64,000 nt of DNA from Streptomyces broussonetiae (GCF_009796285.1 NZ_CP047020.1:124001-188000), one strand, 5' to 3'; positions 37,757-47,589 are shown, counted from the first letter of the stretch. A program made the numbers and translations. Notes: generated by a model from the letters alone, not told the origin.

Positions 37757-38358
37757 TTGCCCTCCCGCGTGAACACGTCTGTCAACGCGCCTCGTTGTAC
37801 CGCATCCGAGATCCAGGGCACCAGATCCGCGTCTCACAGCCGCTGCCCGGCCGGACGAAACGTCCAGGGGTTCTTCTCGTAACCGTGCTGGACGGCCTGC
37901 ATCGGTCCGGCCGTGCCCACTGCACCCGCCGAGACGCGTGAGGAGATCGTCGACCGTTACCGTCGCGTGTGGGAGAACCCCGACGAACCAAGTCCCCGTG
38001 TCTCATCCAACCCCAGGTGGTCCTGGCCGGCGTACTGCATCAGCAGCCGCTCGGGGGGGGGGGGGGGAGGCGGGAGCGCGGTCCCGGTGCCCTTCGGAGA
38101 GCGTGGCGGCACGATCGCCCTCAGACTCGACGTCCATCCGTCCGACGCCGCGAATGCGCCGATCGCCGCGTTCCGATACCCGGCCCCAGCCCCAGCGGCG
38201 ACGCCCTTCCCCGGTGGGGCGCCGCCGGGGCCGACCGTACGCTCCGGGCGCTGGGCGGGACGACCCCCGCCCGGCGCTCAGTTCTCGGTTCGGGCGGATC
38301 CGCCCACAGCGGGGGTCCTGATGACCTGGGTTTGTCACCGATCCCGGTCGAAGGCCTT
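37757..38358. other. Non-coding or decayed region with a run of 15 G
   Basis: About 600 bp with no convincing gene. A plus-strand frame from 37913 (TREEIVDRYRRVWENPDEPS...) looks partly protein-like but is interrupted in character by a homopolymer of 15 G at 38053-38067. It may be gene debris. The left end contains the GH30 promoter. Confidence 0.4.
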
Positions 38359-39324
38359 CTACGGGAACAGCTGCTGGTACTTCGCACGTATCAGTGCATT
38401 CGGATTTGCAGACTGTAGTGGGTTCTTGTAGGCCGGGAGCTGCGGGGCGGCTCCGACCCAGAACCCTGACCCGCCGTTGTTCAGGATCGTCTTACCTGCC
38501 TTGCCTGCCACGACCCAGTCGATCTCTACCGCGTAGGTGCAGAAGCAGGTGGTGTCCTTTGAGGTGAGCTCGAACACCTCGGGATCATTCCGCAAGACCT
38601 TGAACGGGAAGGTCACTGGAGGGTGTCCTGGGTCCCCAGGCCCTCCTGGATCCGCCTCAGCGATGATCGGTGAATTGGGCTTGTCCAGGTCGGTCCAGAA
38701 GGGCCTGACACTTTCCGCTCCTCCGCACTGTCCATCCTGGACGACGATGCCAGTGCTCGGGGGCGCCTTTCGTTGCAGGACCAGCACCCGCATCCCCATC
38801 AGCAGCACCGCTTCGCTGGAAGACGTCTGCGTGGTGATGTCGATGACTCCAGGACCCAGCCGTTTCGCCGTCTTCCGCTGCCCGTGCCGGTACTCGTCCG
38901 CTGTCTCTGCATAGTAGGTCACGCCGGTGCAGCCGTCGCTGCTGTAATCCGCTTGGATCTGCACGTTCGGCGGAAGCGCGGCAGAGCCGGGATGCAGCGG
39001 CCGCGTCACGGGCAGCCCGCTGGGCGTCCCTCCCGGCGAGGGCCCAGAAACTTCCCCTGTGACGGGAGGTGAAGTACCGGCGTGGGCTGAATCGGCCAGC
39101 CCCGCCCCATACACCGCGTAAGCCCCGCCCGCAGCGAATAGCAGCATCAAGGCCGTGGCTATCACCAACTTCCGTCCGCGCCACCGCTGCATAGGCTCTG
39201 CGTCCTCGGACACCGCGTGGTAGTGAATGTGCTGGACACCTTCCGTTTGAAATGGCCCGTGGAAGGTGTTCTTCCGGAAGTCGATCCGGTCACCGGGTCC
39301 TTGCGGCTCGTCGCCTCCATTCAC
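38359..39324 (-). CDS. Single-pass membrane protein with cytoplasmic amyloid-like motif, coupled to Bell-like gene
   Basis: A 321-aa protein. The N-terminal cytoplasmic part (1-46) holds RIDFRKNTFHGPFQTEGVQH. One membrane helix follows basic residues (RKLVIATALMLLFAAGGAYA). The rest is an exported Pro/Gly-rich linker and a domain with several Cys (SSDGCTGV, DGQCGG, DTTCFCTYAVEIDW). The ATG overlaps the TGA of the upstream Bell-like gene (ATGA). The N-terminal motif is almost the same as the C-terminal tail of that partner. Its outside domain is unrecognised. By layout it could be a transmembrane receptor that signals to the small protein (inference). Confidence 0.75.
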   Translation of the reverse strand: MNGGDEPQGPGDRIDFRKNTFHGPFQTEGVQHIHYHAVSEDAEPMQRWRGRKLVIATALMLLFAAGGAYAVYGAGLADSAHAGTSPPVTGEVSGPSPGGTPSGLPVTRPLHPGSAALPPNVQIQADYSSDGCTGVTYYAETADEYRHGQRKTAKRLGPGVIDITTQTSSSEAVLLMGMRVLVLQRKAPPSTGIVVQDGQCGGAESVRPFWTDLDKPNSPIIAEADPGGPGDPGHPPVTFPFKVLRNDPEVFELTSKDTTCFCTYAVEIDWVVAGKAGKTILNNGGSGFWVGAAPQLPAYKNPLQSANPNALIRAKYQQLFP

Positions 39325-39740
39325 CGCGTGGCGCCCGGGTGGTTGTGCTGTACGCCCTTGACCTGGACCGGGCCGTGGAAGGTGTTGTGCTGGAACTCAA
39401 TATGGTCTGCGGCCGTCCGGTCCATGGCCCGCAAGTGCTGGACCGCGTACTCCAGGTCGGCTGCGAACGCGGGATCGTGTTCGGCGGCGTCCTCCAAAGC
39501 GAGCTGGACCCGCTGCCGCGTGCGGTCGCTAGGGGCGCTTTGCCCGCTGGCAGCTTCCTCCGTGAGCCGCTGCAACGCGGTGTCTTCCCCGAGCTTCTGG
39601 CTGACCAGGTCGTGTAGACGGTCCATTCCCGCGTCCAGCGCCCGGTCGACCTCCTCATCCGCGCGATCGCCCACTCGCCGGGCCTTGCGGACACCCCATG
39701 CACAGAGGTACCCGACCACGATCTCGATCCCCGTCACCAC
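39321..39740 (-). CDS. Bell-like small effector with C-terminal NTFHGPVQ motif
   Basis: A 139-aa paralogue of the protein at 14.6-15.0 kb, about three quarters identical over the first 105 residues (VTGIEIVVGYLCAWGVRKAR, EEVDRALDAGMDRLHDLV, LALEDAAEHDPAFAADL). The C-terminal tail is different: HIEFQHNTFHGPVQVKGVQH. This tail matches the N-terminal motif of the following membrane protein, not the tail of its paralogue. GTG start; two adjacent GTG codons are possible. Predicted to be the effector half of a two-gene amyloid-signalling pair. Confidence 0.75.
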   Translation of the reverse strand: MVTGIEIVVGYLCAWGVRKARRVGDRADEEVDRALDAGMDRLHDLVSQKLGEDTALQRLTEEAASGQSAPSDRTRQRVQLALEDAAEHDPAFAADLEYAVQHLRAMDRTAADHIEFQHNTFHGPVQVKGVQHNHPGATR

Positions 39741-39849
39741 GCCCCCCTACCCGCCGGCGCTGACACCGCGACGCTGACGTCAGCAGGAGTTCCTGCGCCG
39801 GACCACGCCTGGGACGGGTTGTCCGTCCCACACCGGATCGCTATGCCGC

Positions 39850-40880
39850 ACACGCTCGTGAACACTGTGCCCAACGAGCCGATGATGAACAACCCGTTCC
39901 GTCCGTCCGAACACTCACAGAGGCCGCCGTCATCTACGCCCGCGAACAGGGCGATCTCACGGTGCCGTTCACGTACCGCGTGCCAGGCGGCGACGACCAG
40001 GCGGTGGAGGCCGAGGGATGGCCGGCCTCGCTGGCCGCGTTCCCGCTGGGGCAGTGGATCGCCGACGCTCGCCGCTTCTACGCCCGCGGCGACATGGACG
40101 AGGACCGCGTCCAGCAGCTGGAGAAGCTGGGCATGATCTGGTCGCACTACGACGTCGCATGGGAAGAAGGCCTGGCCGCCGCCCGCGGTTGGGCCAAAGA
40201 GAACGGACACCTCCTGGCGACCCTGGACGCCACCTACCAGGGATACAAGGTGGGCATCTGGCTGAAGAATCCAGCGGGCCGCCGCCCGCAAAGCGCAGGA
40301 GATCGAGCAGCGGCGCGCCGAAGGCCTGCCGGTGGGATCGGCGACCGGCGCGCTGACGGAGGAACGGCGCGAGCAGCGGGAGGACATCGACCCCTCATGG
40401 TGCCCGGCCTGGCCAGTGGAATGGCAACGCGCCTTCCGCCTCACCCGGCTCCACCTCGAAGCCGGCGGCAAGCTCCCGATGGAGCCGGGCACCGTCATGC
40501 ACCAGGGCGAGGACCTCGGCCGGTGGGTACGCACCCAGCGCCTGGGCTGGGACAAGCTCACCAGCGTGCAGCAGTGGATGCTGGAGCACGTCCTCGGGAT
40601 CGAGCCCGCGGCCGAGGACGAGAAACCGAAGCCGCGCCGTAGCCAGGCCGACAAATGGGCCCTCAGCTACGCCGCCACCAAGCAGTACTACGAACGCGAA
40701 GGCCACCTCCAGGTGCCGCGCAAACACATCGAGACGATCGTGGCCGGCGTCGACGGCGAGGACCAGGAAGAGCGGCAGATCCGGCTCGGAGCATGGATCA
40801 GCAACCAACGCAGCAGAGCCGCGAACCTGTCCCCGGAGCGGATCGAGCAACTGTCCACCATCGGCATGCGATGGACATAA
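39850..40880 (+). pseudogene. Helicase-associated (HA) domain protein, C-terminal remnant with frameshift
   Basis: HA-domain repeats typical of large Streptomyces DEAD/DEAH helicases: FPLGQWIADARRFYARGDMD, LEKLGMIWSHYDVAWEEGLA and ENGHLLATLDATYQGYKVGI. After a frameshift near 40275 come LPVGSATGALTEERREQRED, WCPAWPVEWQRAFRLTRLHL and LGAWISNQRSRAANLSPERI. The helicase core is absent. One missing base and loss of the N-terminus make this a pseudogene; the sequence 39780-39900 is probably decayed upstream coding. Confidence 0.8.
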
Positions 40881-41073
40881 CCGCGTAGGGACGAGCAGCG
40901 GGGGTAGCCCTGCCACATCGATCCGTCCCGCAGGAAGAGGACGAACAGCCCCCTATGCGCCGCACGCAGTCCGACAGGTACGCGGTGAACCACGCCGCTG
41001 CCAAGCGTGGTCGCCGGAGACCCCAGCAGGTCACGGGTCCGTCAGCAGCTGACGGACCATCGCAACACCGAGG

Positions 41074-41556
41074 TCAGTTCTCAGGTGGTTGGGTCACGAC
41101 GATCCGCCAAACCACCGAATTGTCAGCTGAGAACTTCCACACGAGTTCGTGGATATTGGCGTGCGGGATCTTGGCGCCAAATACACCGGTCCCGTCACCG
41201 CACTGAGATCCGGCAAGGGTATGTCCGGCGGCGGTGATGTTGAACTTGGAAGGGCCGGCACATGTCCACATCACCGTGATGGATGAGGCCTTCCCCGCTG
41301 ATGCGGGAAGCGTAAAACCGCGCGCACCGTGACCCGATCCCGTGTATAGCGTCTTCGACCCGACAGGAAGCGGAGACTGGACCGGATTGGGTAGGCGGTC
41401 CGGTTTCGTCGGGGTCTGCACCGGAGAGGGGATCGTGCCGGTCCCCGTCATCGCTTTCGCCGGAGGCGTCGTCGCGTGGGTGGCGGTCGCGCCACCGGAA
41501 CAGGCGGACACGAGCACCAAGGCGGACAGGCCGACGGCCAGCAGGGAAGGCTTCAT
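41074..41556 (-). CDS. Putative lipoprotein
   Basis: A 160-aa protein with a lipoprotein signal: MKPSLLAVGLSALVLVSACS (lipobox LVSAC). A Thr/Pro-rich linker (TPTKPDRLPNPVQSPLPVG) precedes a beta-rich C-terminal domain ending NSVVWRIVVTQPPEN. Two Cys (WTCAG, SQCGDG) may form a disulfide. No family recognised. Single gene on the outer face of the membrane. Confidence 0.75.
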   Translation of the reverse strand: MKPSLLAVGLSALVLVSACSGGATATHATTPPAKAMTGTGTIPSPVQTPTKPDRLPNPVQSPLPVGSKTLYTGSGHGARGFTLPASAGKASSITVMWTCAGPSKFNITAAGHTLAGSQCGDGTGVFGAKIPHANIHELVWKFSADNSVVWRIVVTQPPEN

Positions 41557-41623
41557 CAGATCGTCCTCAACTCACGAGTGGGCGATGTAGGGCGAGAGCG
41601 CCGGGAGCTTGGCGGTCCCATGA

Positions 41624-41953
41624 TTGGAGACGATCCACTTGCAGCCGCCGTTCGTGGAACCCCGTTCCCAGTTGAAGGAGTGGCACCTGCGCCAGGTCGC
41701 AGCCGCGCGCGGCCTTCCGCCCGTGACCTGGGACAGAAAGTGGGGATACCGGCTGCTGGACGACGCGCCGGAGGTGTGGATCGGCTACGAGCGGGCCTTC
41801 TTCGACACCGTGCACCACCGAGTCGCCAACTTCGTCGCCGGGATCCTCTTCCCGCACCAGAAGAAGACCCCCAACGACCCCTATATCCGCACCGTCATGG
41901 CCCAGATGGGCGCAATCGAGTCCACCCTTCAGCTGCTGGCCAACTTGGAGTGA
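41624..41953 (+). CDS. Hypothetical protein, possibly a fragment
   Basis: A 109-codon frame with convincing protein character after about residue 15 (LKEWHLRQVAAARGLPPVTW, APEVWIGYERAFFDTVHHRV, FVAGILFPHQKKTPNDPYIR). The first residues look poor and the true start may lie elsewhere or be lost. No domain recognised. It ends 80 bp before an IS5 transposase gene. Confidence 0.5.
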   Translation: METIHLQPPFVEPRSQLKEWHLRQVAAARGLPPVTWDRKWGYRLLDDAPEVWIGYERAFFDTVHHRVANFVAGILFPHQKKTPNDPYIRTVMAQMGAIESTLQLLANLE

Positions 41954-42031
41954 AGCAGAGCAGGAAGGCAGGCAACGGGCCGCGATCACACCGCAGTTGG
42001 CTCCTGACCCCCAGATCGCGGCCCGGGTCTC

Positions 42032-42904
42032 GTGATGCTGCCGCGCTACCGCTACCCCTCCGACACCAGTGACGTGGAATGGTTGCTGCTGGAGCCCCTT
42101 CTCCCCGTTCCTGCATGCCAGACCTCCAAGGGCGGCGCCCCGGAGAAGTGGCCCCGCCGCTGCGTGGTCGACGCTATCCGCTACATCACCGACAATGGGG
42201 CGAAGTGGAGGGCGCTGCCCGCCGACTTCGGTATCCCCTGGCGCACCGTGTTCGGGTACTTCGCCCGCTGGGCGAAGGCCGGCGTGCTGGGGCGGATCCT
42301 TGACCAGCTCCGCCGACGGCTGCGGCTGCGCCGTCGGCGCTGTCCCTGGCCGGTCCGGGTGATCGTGGACTCCCAGTCCGTCAAAGGTGCGGAGACCGTG
42401 TCGAACGCGACGCGAGGGTACGACGCGAACAAACATATAAATGGGCGGAAGCGGCATCTCATCGTTGACCAGGACGGCTTGCTCGTCGACCTGCTCGTCA
42501 CCTCCGCCGATGTCCAGGACCGCGACGCCGCCCGCATCCTGCTGACTCGTCTTCACGCCGAACACCCCGAAATCGTCCTGGTCTGGGCGGACAACGGCTA
42601 CGGCGGCGAGGAGTTCAGCACCTGGGCCCAGGACACCCTGGGCATCACGATCAAAGTCGTTCCCCGCCCAAAAGATGCCAAGGGCTTCGTTCTGCTGCCC
42701 AAGAGGTGGGTGGTGGAACGAAGCAACTCGTGGACGATGAGGGCCCGGCGCAACGCGAGGGACTACGAACGCCTCATGGCCCACGCCGAAGCCCATATCC
42801 AGTGGGCGTTCATCACCCTCATGTCCCGCCGCCTGTCCCGACACCACCACCGCCCCGAGAGGTCACATCTACCCTCGCGGCAGCCGTCTGAAGAGCGACT
42901 TTAG
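42032..42904 (+). CDS. IS5-family transposase
   Basis: A 290-aa IS5/IS4-group transposase: DVEWLLLEPLLPVPACQTSK (DUF4096-like N-terminus), WRALPADFGIPWRTVFGYFA, VRVIVDSQSVKGAETVSNAT (first Asp), VLVWADNGYGGEEF (second Asp), and RWVVERSNSWTMRARRNARD (Glu). Intact. Terminal inverted repeats were not identified by eye. Confidence 0.9.
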   Translation: MMLPRYRYPSDTSDVEWLLLEPLLPVPACQTSKGGAPEKWPRRCVVDAIRYITDNGAKWRALPADFGIPWRTVFGYFARWAKAGVLGRILDQLRRRLRLRRRRCPWPVRVIVDSQSVKGAETVSNATRGYDANKHINGRKRHLIVDQDGLLVDLLVTSADVQDRDAARILLTRLHAEHPEIVLVWADNGYGGEEFSTWAQDTLGITIKVVPRPKDAKGFVLLPKRWVVERSNSWTMRARRNARDYERLMAHAEAHIQWAFITLMSRRLSRHHHRPERSHLPSRQPSEERL

Positions 42905-43108
42905 AAACTGGCTTGAGCGTCGCCCTGGAAGCCGCCGTGACGCCTTTCAGCAGGGGAAGGGGCGGCCGCGCCTGCCGGGCCTTGAGCGCAGCTCGCGGTC
43001 CCCGCTCCGATCCTCACTACCGGCCTTGCACGCCGTCGCGGCATACACGCTGAGCTGGGTTTTTGTGCTCTCTAGCCGTACTGTCTCCCCACCGCGAAAG
43101 GGGGCCGT

Positions 43109-43843
43109 ATGGACCGGAACATCCGCACCGTCGAGGACGTGCTGAAACTCCTTGACGACCTGTTCACGCCGGACGCCGACCGCTGGACGAGCGACGCAGC
43201 CGCCTGGTGGGACACCTTCTATGCCGACCGCTCCAAACCTGTGCCGTTCTTCGAGGCCAAGCCGGACGAGAATCTCGCCTCATACGTCGACCGCCGGCTC
43301 ATCACCCCGGGCCGGGCGCTGGACCTGGGCTGCGGCCCCGGACGCAACGCCCTTTATCTGGACTCCCTCGGTTTCCAGGTGGACGCCGTCGACCTCTCCC
43401 CGGCAGCCGTCGGCTGGGCCGAGGAGCGCGCCCGTGAGACCGGAGCCCACATCCGGTTCCACAGAGGAGACGCCTTCGCCCTCGCCGGCACCGAGCTGAG
43501 CGGACGCTATGACCTGATCTACGACTCGGGCTGCTTCCACCACCTGCCGCCCCACCGCCGCATCAGCTACCTCGCCCTGCTCGACCAACTTCTCGCACCC
43601 GGCGGCCACTTCGCACTCACCTGCTTCACCGACGGAGAAAGCGGAGGATCCGACCTCCCCGACGCGGCCTTCTACCGTGACGCCCGCCTCCACGGCGGAC
43701 TCGCCTACACCCCACAGTCCCTGCGCCGGATCTTCTCCAACCTCACAGAGGTCGAACTTCGGCTCATGCGCGACGAACCGATCGAGTCCGTCTACTTCGG
43801 CGGACCCTTCCTCTGGACGGCCCTGTTCCGACGCGAGGCCTAG
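43109..43843 (+). CDS. Class I SAM-dependent methyltransferase
   Basis: A 244-aa Rossmann-fold methyltransferase: motif I ALDLGCGPGRNALYLDSLGF, motif II VDAVDLSPAAVGWAEERA, then YDLIYDSGCFHHLPPHRR and LAPGGHFALTCFTDGE. AAAGGGGG lies upstream of the ATG. The substrate cannot be told. It stands alone between an IS5 copy and an M48 protease gene on the other strand. Confidence 0.9.
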   Translation: MDRNIRTVEDVLKLLDDLFTPDADRWTSDAAAWWDTFYADRSKPVPFFEAKPDENLASYVDRRLITPGRALDLGCGPGRNALYLDSLGFQVDAVDLSPAAVGWAEERARETGAHIRFHRGDAFALAGTELSGRYDLIYDSGCFHHLPPHRRISYLALLDQLLAPGGHFALTCFTDGESGGSDLPDAAFYRDARLHGGLAYTPQSLRRIFSNLTEVELRLMRDEPIESVYFGGPFLWTALFRREA

Positions 43844-44167
43844 CCAAGCACCAGCTCTTTGAGGAAGCCGTCAACAGCCGCCGTTTGCTTCACCGTCCAT
43901 CGACGCCAAACCGAACGGGCCCCCCGGCATCACCCCCACGTCACCCCTGGTGACCTGGGGAAAGAGGTTGTGACACAGCTTCTAACTGCAACAATCTGTC
44001 ACCAGCCCTGCCACGTCGAGCTCGTCTCCAGCACGAAGGGCACTCCACGGCCAGTGCCAGCAGAGCGGCTCGGACAGCATCGCGCTGGACCACCTCGCCG
44101 AGGAGCACTACCGGCCCCGTACCCCGCCCCGCCACCGCACCCGGCCCAGTGGCCGGCCCGCGAGGGC
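43844..44167. other. Intergenic region between convergent genes
   Basis: About 320 bp between the methyltransferase and the convergent M48 protease. I see no supported gene. Confidence 0.5.
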
Positions 44168-45457
44168 TCAGTTCCCGAGGCCGTCGCGCAGCAGGCGCCG
44201 GGCCACCTCGGCGCGGGCCGCGGCGAGTTCCGTGGCGATCCGCTCGGTCCGGCGGGCCTGCGGCACCACCGCTGCCGCCACGGGTTTTCCGCCGAGCAGG
44301 CAGGCGCGGCGCAGATGGGTCGGCGGGTGGGTGGCGTCGACCTGGTGCCCGCGCAGGGCTCCGGCGCGCCGCTGCCGTTCGTACTCGTGCTCCGGAACGG
44401 ACGCCGCGTACGCGGTGAGAAGCCCCCACAGCTCGTCGGCCCGGGCCGTGGCCTGCCGGGCGGACCTCGACCCGCCGAGGGCGGCACGGTTGGCCTCGCT
44501 GCGCAGCAGGACGCCGAGCGAACCGGTGATGAGCAACCGGTCCATGAGGCCCACCGCCGCCTGCGTGGAAGCGGTGCGGGCGGCCAGCCGGTCGGCGAGG
44601 TACTCGGCCCGCATCCCGGCCCGCGACGTCAGCCGGACGAGCAGCACCAGCGTTCCCCGGACCAGCAGGCGTGGCACCACGTAGAGGGCATTGACGACCA
44701 TCTCGATCGCGGACGGGTGCGCAAGCGGCCGCAGGGTGTGGTGCCACAGGGACAGGGTCCGCACCGCCGTGCCCACCACCAGGCCATTGCGCGTGTCGCC
44801 GTTAGCGTAGTGGGCCAGCTCGTGGCCGAGCAGCGCAATCCGCTCCTCGGGCGTCAGGACCTCCCACAGCGGCATGCCCAGCACCAGCAGCCGCCGGCCG
44901 CGCACACCGTACGTCATGACGCCGGCGTTGATGCTCCCGTCCACGGCGATCGCGTGCACGCTGCGGGTGCCGACCGCCTGCGCCACCTCGTCCACCAGGG
45001 CGAAGAGTTCGGGCGCGTCGGCCCGGAACAGCACGGGCCGATCGTCGGGCAGGCGGCGAACCCTTGGAGCGAGCGCCCAGGCCAGCACCACAAGCACCAG
45101 ACCCGCCACCATGCCGACGCCACCCCAGCCCGCCACCATGCACCAGACACCGCCGACGGCGAGCGCGAGGGTGACGCCGTGCACGGTTAGGGCGAGCGCG
45201 GTGGCGGTCACCGCCGAGGCGTCGCGCCGCGGGCGCGGTTCCCGCCCGCTAAGCATCTCGGCGAGCAGCTGCTCGCCATGTCGTCGGGCCAGGGCGCGCT
45301 CGGCGCGGTCCAGCCGTCCTGTGTCCGGCCGCGGCTCCTCAGGGTCCACGTTCCAGTCGCAGGCGGCGCACCAGAGGGTGAACCGGCTGTCGCTGCGGAT
45401 CTGCGTGCCGCATTCCGGGCACGGCTGTGTCGTCTCTCTGGCGATATCGGGCATCAC
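44168..45457 (-). CDS. M48-family membrane metalloprotease with N-terminal zinc ribbon
   Basis: A 429-aa HtpX/Ste24-like protease. The N-terminus has a zinc ribbon (CPECG...CAACDW). Two membrane helices follow (AVTATALALTVHGVTLALAV, GVGMVAGLVLVVLAWALAP), then the catalytic HELAHYANGDTRNG (HExxH) and the third ligand in MRAEYLADRLAARTAS. The C-terminal region contains VDATHPPTHLRR, as in HtpX-type enzymes. GGAGGGGG lies upstream of adjacent GTG/ATG starts. Probable role: turnover of membrane proteins. Confidence 0.9.
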   Translation of the reverse strand: MMPDIARETTQPCPECGTQIRSDSRFTLWCAACDWNVDPEEPRPDTGRLDRAERALARRHGEQLLAEMLSGREPRPRRDASAVTATALALTVHGVTLALAVGGVWCMVAGWGGVGMVAGLVLVVLAWALAPRVRRLPDDRPVLFRADAPELFALVDEVAQAVGTRSVHAIAVDGSINAGVMTYGVRGRRLLVLGMPLWEVLTPEERIALLGHELAHYANGDTRNGLVVGTAVRTLSLWHHTLRPLAHPSAIEMVVNALYVVPRLLVRGTLVLLVRLTSRAGMRAEYLADRLAARTASTQAAVGLMDRLLITGSLGVLLRSEANRAALGGSRSARQATARADELWGLLTAYAASVPEHEYERQRRAGALRGHQVDATHPPTHLRRACLLGGKPVAAAVVPQARRTERIATELAAARAEVARRLLRDGLGN

Positions 45458-45662
45458 GGTTCCCCCTCCTCCGCGGCCCCTCCCCGAGCCGCTGCCTGCT
45501 GGTACGGGCCGATCCGATCACACGGCGGGACCCGCGGTGAAGGCGCGGTCGTCCCAATGGACTGAACCGTGATCCCGCCGCAATCGTCCTCAGGGGCGGC
45601 GGAGCGGCCAGTGACTTCGATTCGGATCATCGAGCGGACCAGAAGAGGGAACTCAGAGTCCG

Positions 45663-45923
45663 TCAGTCCCATGGTGTGTACCAGGGCACCAGGCGCAGGA
45701 GGAGGTCGAGGGTGTGGCGGGCTGCTGTGCGGGTGGCGGTGGTGGGGGCGAAGGCTGAGGCGAGGGCGAGGGTCACGGTGATGGCGCCGAGCGCGGCGGT
45801 GACGGCGATCAGGATCCCCTCCAGGTGGCCGGGGTGGTGGAGGGCGCCTGCGATGGTGACGGTGAGGGGCACGGTGGTGAGGGCGGTGGCCATCCGGGTT
45901 CGGGTTCGGTGGCCTGGGATCAC
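45663..45923 (-). CDS. Small hypothetical membrane protein
   Basis: An 86-aa protein with two hydrophobic segments (ALTTVPLTVTIAGALHH and GILIAVTAALGAITVTLALA) and a tail ending RLVPWYTPWD. No family recognised. The start at 45923 is the first ATG; a start at MATALTT is also possible. Confidence 0.5.
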   Translation of the reverse strand: MIPGHRTRTRMATALTTVPLTVTIAGALHHPGHLEGILIAVTAALGAITVTLALASAFAPTTATRTAARHTLDLLLRLVPWYTPWD

Positions 45924-46023
45924 GGCCGGGCTCGTTCCTTGGAGTTGGCGGCTGCTGGGTGGTGCTGGAGATCAGTGAGCCAGATGCAGAATTCCGCTGG
46001 AAATAACACTTCTCGGGGTTGTA

Positions 46024-46550
46024 ATGGTGGGCATGGCACGAGGATCCCCAAGTCCGGCTGATCTGCAGACGATCCGTGAACTCGCTGCTCGCGACGCGGT
46101 AGTGACGGCCAGCCAGTTGGAGAGCTGGCGGCGGCCGGGGTTGTTGCCGCGGCATCGGCGGCGGGGTCTCGGGCGTGGCCGGGGGTCGGCGGTGGACACG
46201 GCCGACCCGGTGGTAGTGGAGAGCGCGGCAGCGCTGGCGCGGCATCTTCGGCAGGGGCGTGATCGGCGTCTGGCGGTGCTGGAGTGGTTCGCCGAGGCCA
46301 GCACGCTGCCCCTGCAGCCGGGGGCGGTTCCAGTGCCGGAGCCCCCGATCGGCGCCGTTCGCCAAGCCCTTGTGTGGGCTCTGCAGCGGTCGGTGTCGCA
46401 ACGGAGCTGTACAGGGAAGTGCGCAGACGTGACGGCCTCGCTCCGCTGCGTGTGCACGGCCTGTCGGTGGCGGAGTACCAGCAGTTGAGGAGGCGTGATC
46501 GCCCCGCCCCGAACGCAAGGACGGGCGCCACCCTCTCCGGTGACGGCTCT
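46024..46550 (+). pseudogene. Hypothetical DNA-binding-type protein, frameshifted
   Basis: Begins MVGMARGSPSPADLQTIREL and continues AARDAVVTASQLESWRRPGL and LARHLRQGRDRRLAVLEWFA, consistent with a helix-turn-helix protein. Near 46405 the coding character moves to the next frame (LYREVRRRDGLAPLRVHGLS, VAEYQQLRRRD), so one base was gained or lost. No name can be given. Confidence 0.5.
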
Positions 46551-46639
46551 GTGGAGCTCGTGCCGATGAAGTACCACGCTGCACCGTCGCACGGGTCGAA
46601 CGGGCGTGGGGACTGGCGTAAGCGGTCGGGGCCCCTTCC

Positions 46640-46870
46640 CACTGCATTGATTCGGCGGTGGCTGACGCGACGGCTCTTGCCGGATTCCCTGGTCACGGGG
46701 AGGGTGCGTGCGCAGGTGGTGCTGCACGCCGCGCGCGCATGCTTCAACGCGCGCATCGCCCGGGAGACGGGGCTGCACCTGGACACCGTGTGCCGCTGGC
46801 GCGGCCGGTTCGCCGAGACGGGCCTGCCCGCGCTCAAGGTGGACGAAGTCTGGGTGACCGAAGCTCAAGG
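46640..46870 (+). pseudogene. IS630-family transposase, N-terminal remnant
   Basis: RAQVVLHAARACFNARIARE, TGLHLDTVCRWRGRFAETGL and PALKVDEVW correspond to the HTH region of IS630-type transposases. The catalytic part is missing; the sequence ends at the GNAT gene on the opposite strand. Confidence 0.7.
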
Positions 46871-46878
46871 GGCATCGC

Positions 46879-47424
46879 TCAGTCGACCGCGTCGACGAAG
46901 CCCATCTTCCGGTTCATGGCAATCGCGCTCGCGTTGGCCGGATGATGAAAGGTGCGGACCCTGCTCGCTCCACACTCCTCGGCAAACGTCATCCCGAACG
47001 TCTTCATGGCGATCGAGATGCCCTGGCCTCGATACCCAGCTCTCACGCCAGTCATCTCGTTGAACATGAAATCCTCATGCTCCGATGTCGCCGCCATACC
47101 CACCCAGGCCTCGCCATCCAAGGCGATCACGACCCCACGCGGGTCGTAAGACGCCACCTCAAAGCGCCGCTCCACATACTCATCAAAGGAGTAGAACTCT
47201 CCCCTTTCCGGTATGTCGGCAGCACACTCCTTGTTGAGCTCATACAGCGCCCTACGATGCTCCGGCGTGTCTCCCAGATCAGCGAGAGTCGTGAATCGCA
47301 AGCCCTGGGACTGGCACTTCGTCACATACTGCTCGAAGCGGTCCTGATCGAACCCGGCAACGTCAAGTTCGAGTTTCACCCAATGAACAGCCACCACTGC
47401 CTGCCTTCCGCTGAGTTCTGCCAC
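46879..47424 (-). CDS. GNAT-family N-acetyltransferase
   Basis: A 181-aa acetyltransferase. The fold is marked by EAWVGMAATSEHEDFMFNEM, TGVRAGYRGQGISIAMKTFG (acetyl-CoA loop, V.AGYRGQGI), ASRVRTFHHPANASAIAMNR, and KMGF. The N-terminal half (EHRRALYELNKECAADIPER) helps form the substrate pocket. Start uncertain; VKLELDVAGFD about 15 residues in is an alternative. Substrate unknown. Confidence 0.88.
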   Translation of the reverse strand: MAELSGRQAVVAVHWVKLELDVAGFDQDRFEQYVTKCQSQGLRFTTLADLGDTPEHRRALYELNKECAADIPERGEFYSFDEYVERRFEVASYDPRGVVIALDGEAWVGMAATSEHEDFMFNEMTGVRAGYRGQGISIAMKTFGMTFAEECGASRVRTFHHPANASAIAMNRKMGFVDAVD

Positions 47425-47589
47425 GCCCGTCCTGCTGGCAGCCCCTCAGGCTGCACAAGATCGCTGAACCAAAACTCGGCGGCGTCCCTCGTCAGGCTCT
47501 CTTCTGGGCTCAGGGTCAAAAACACCTGTCGTCTCAGTTGGCGTGCAGGATGAGTACCCATACTCAGGTGTATCTGCGGATGGGGCGGC

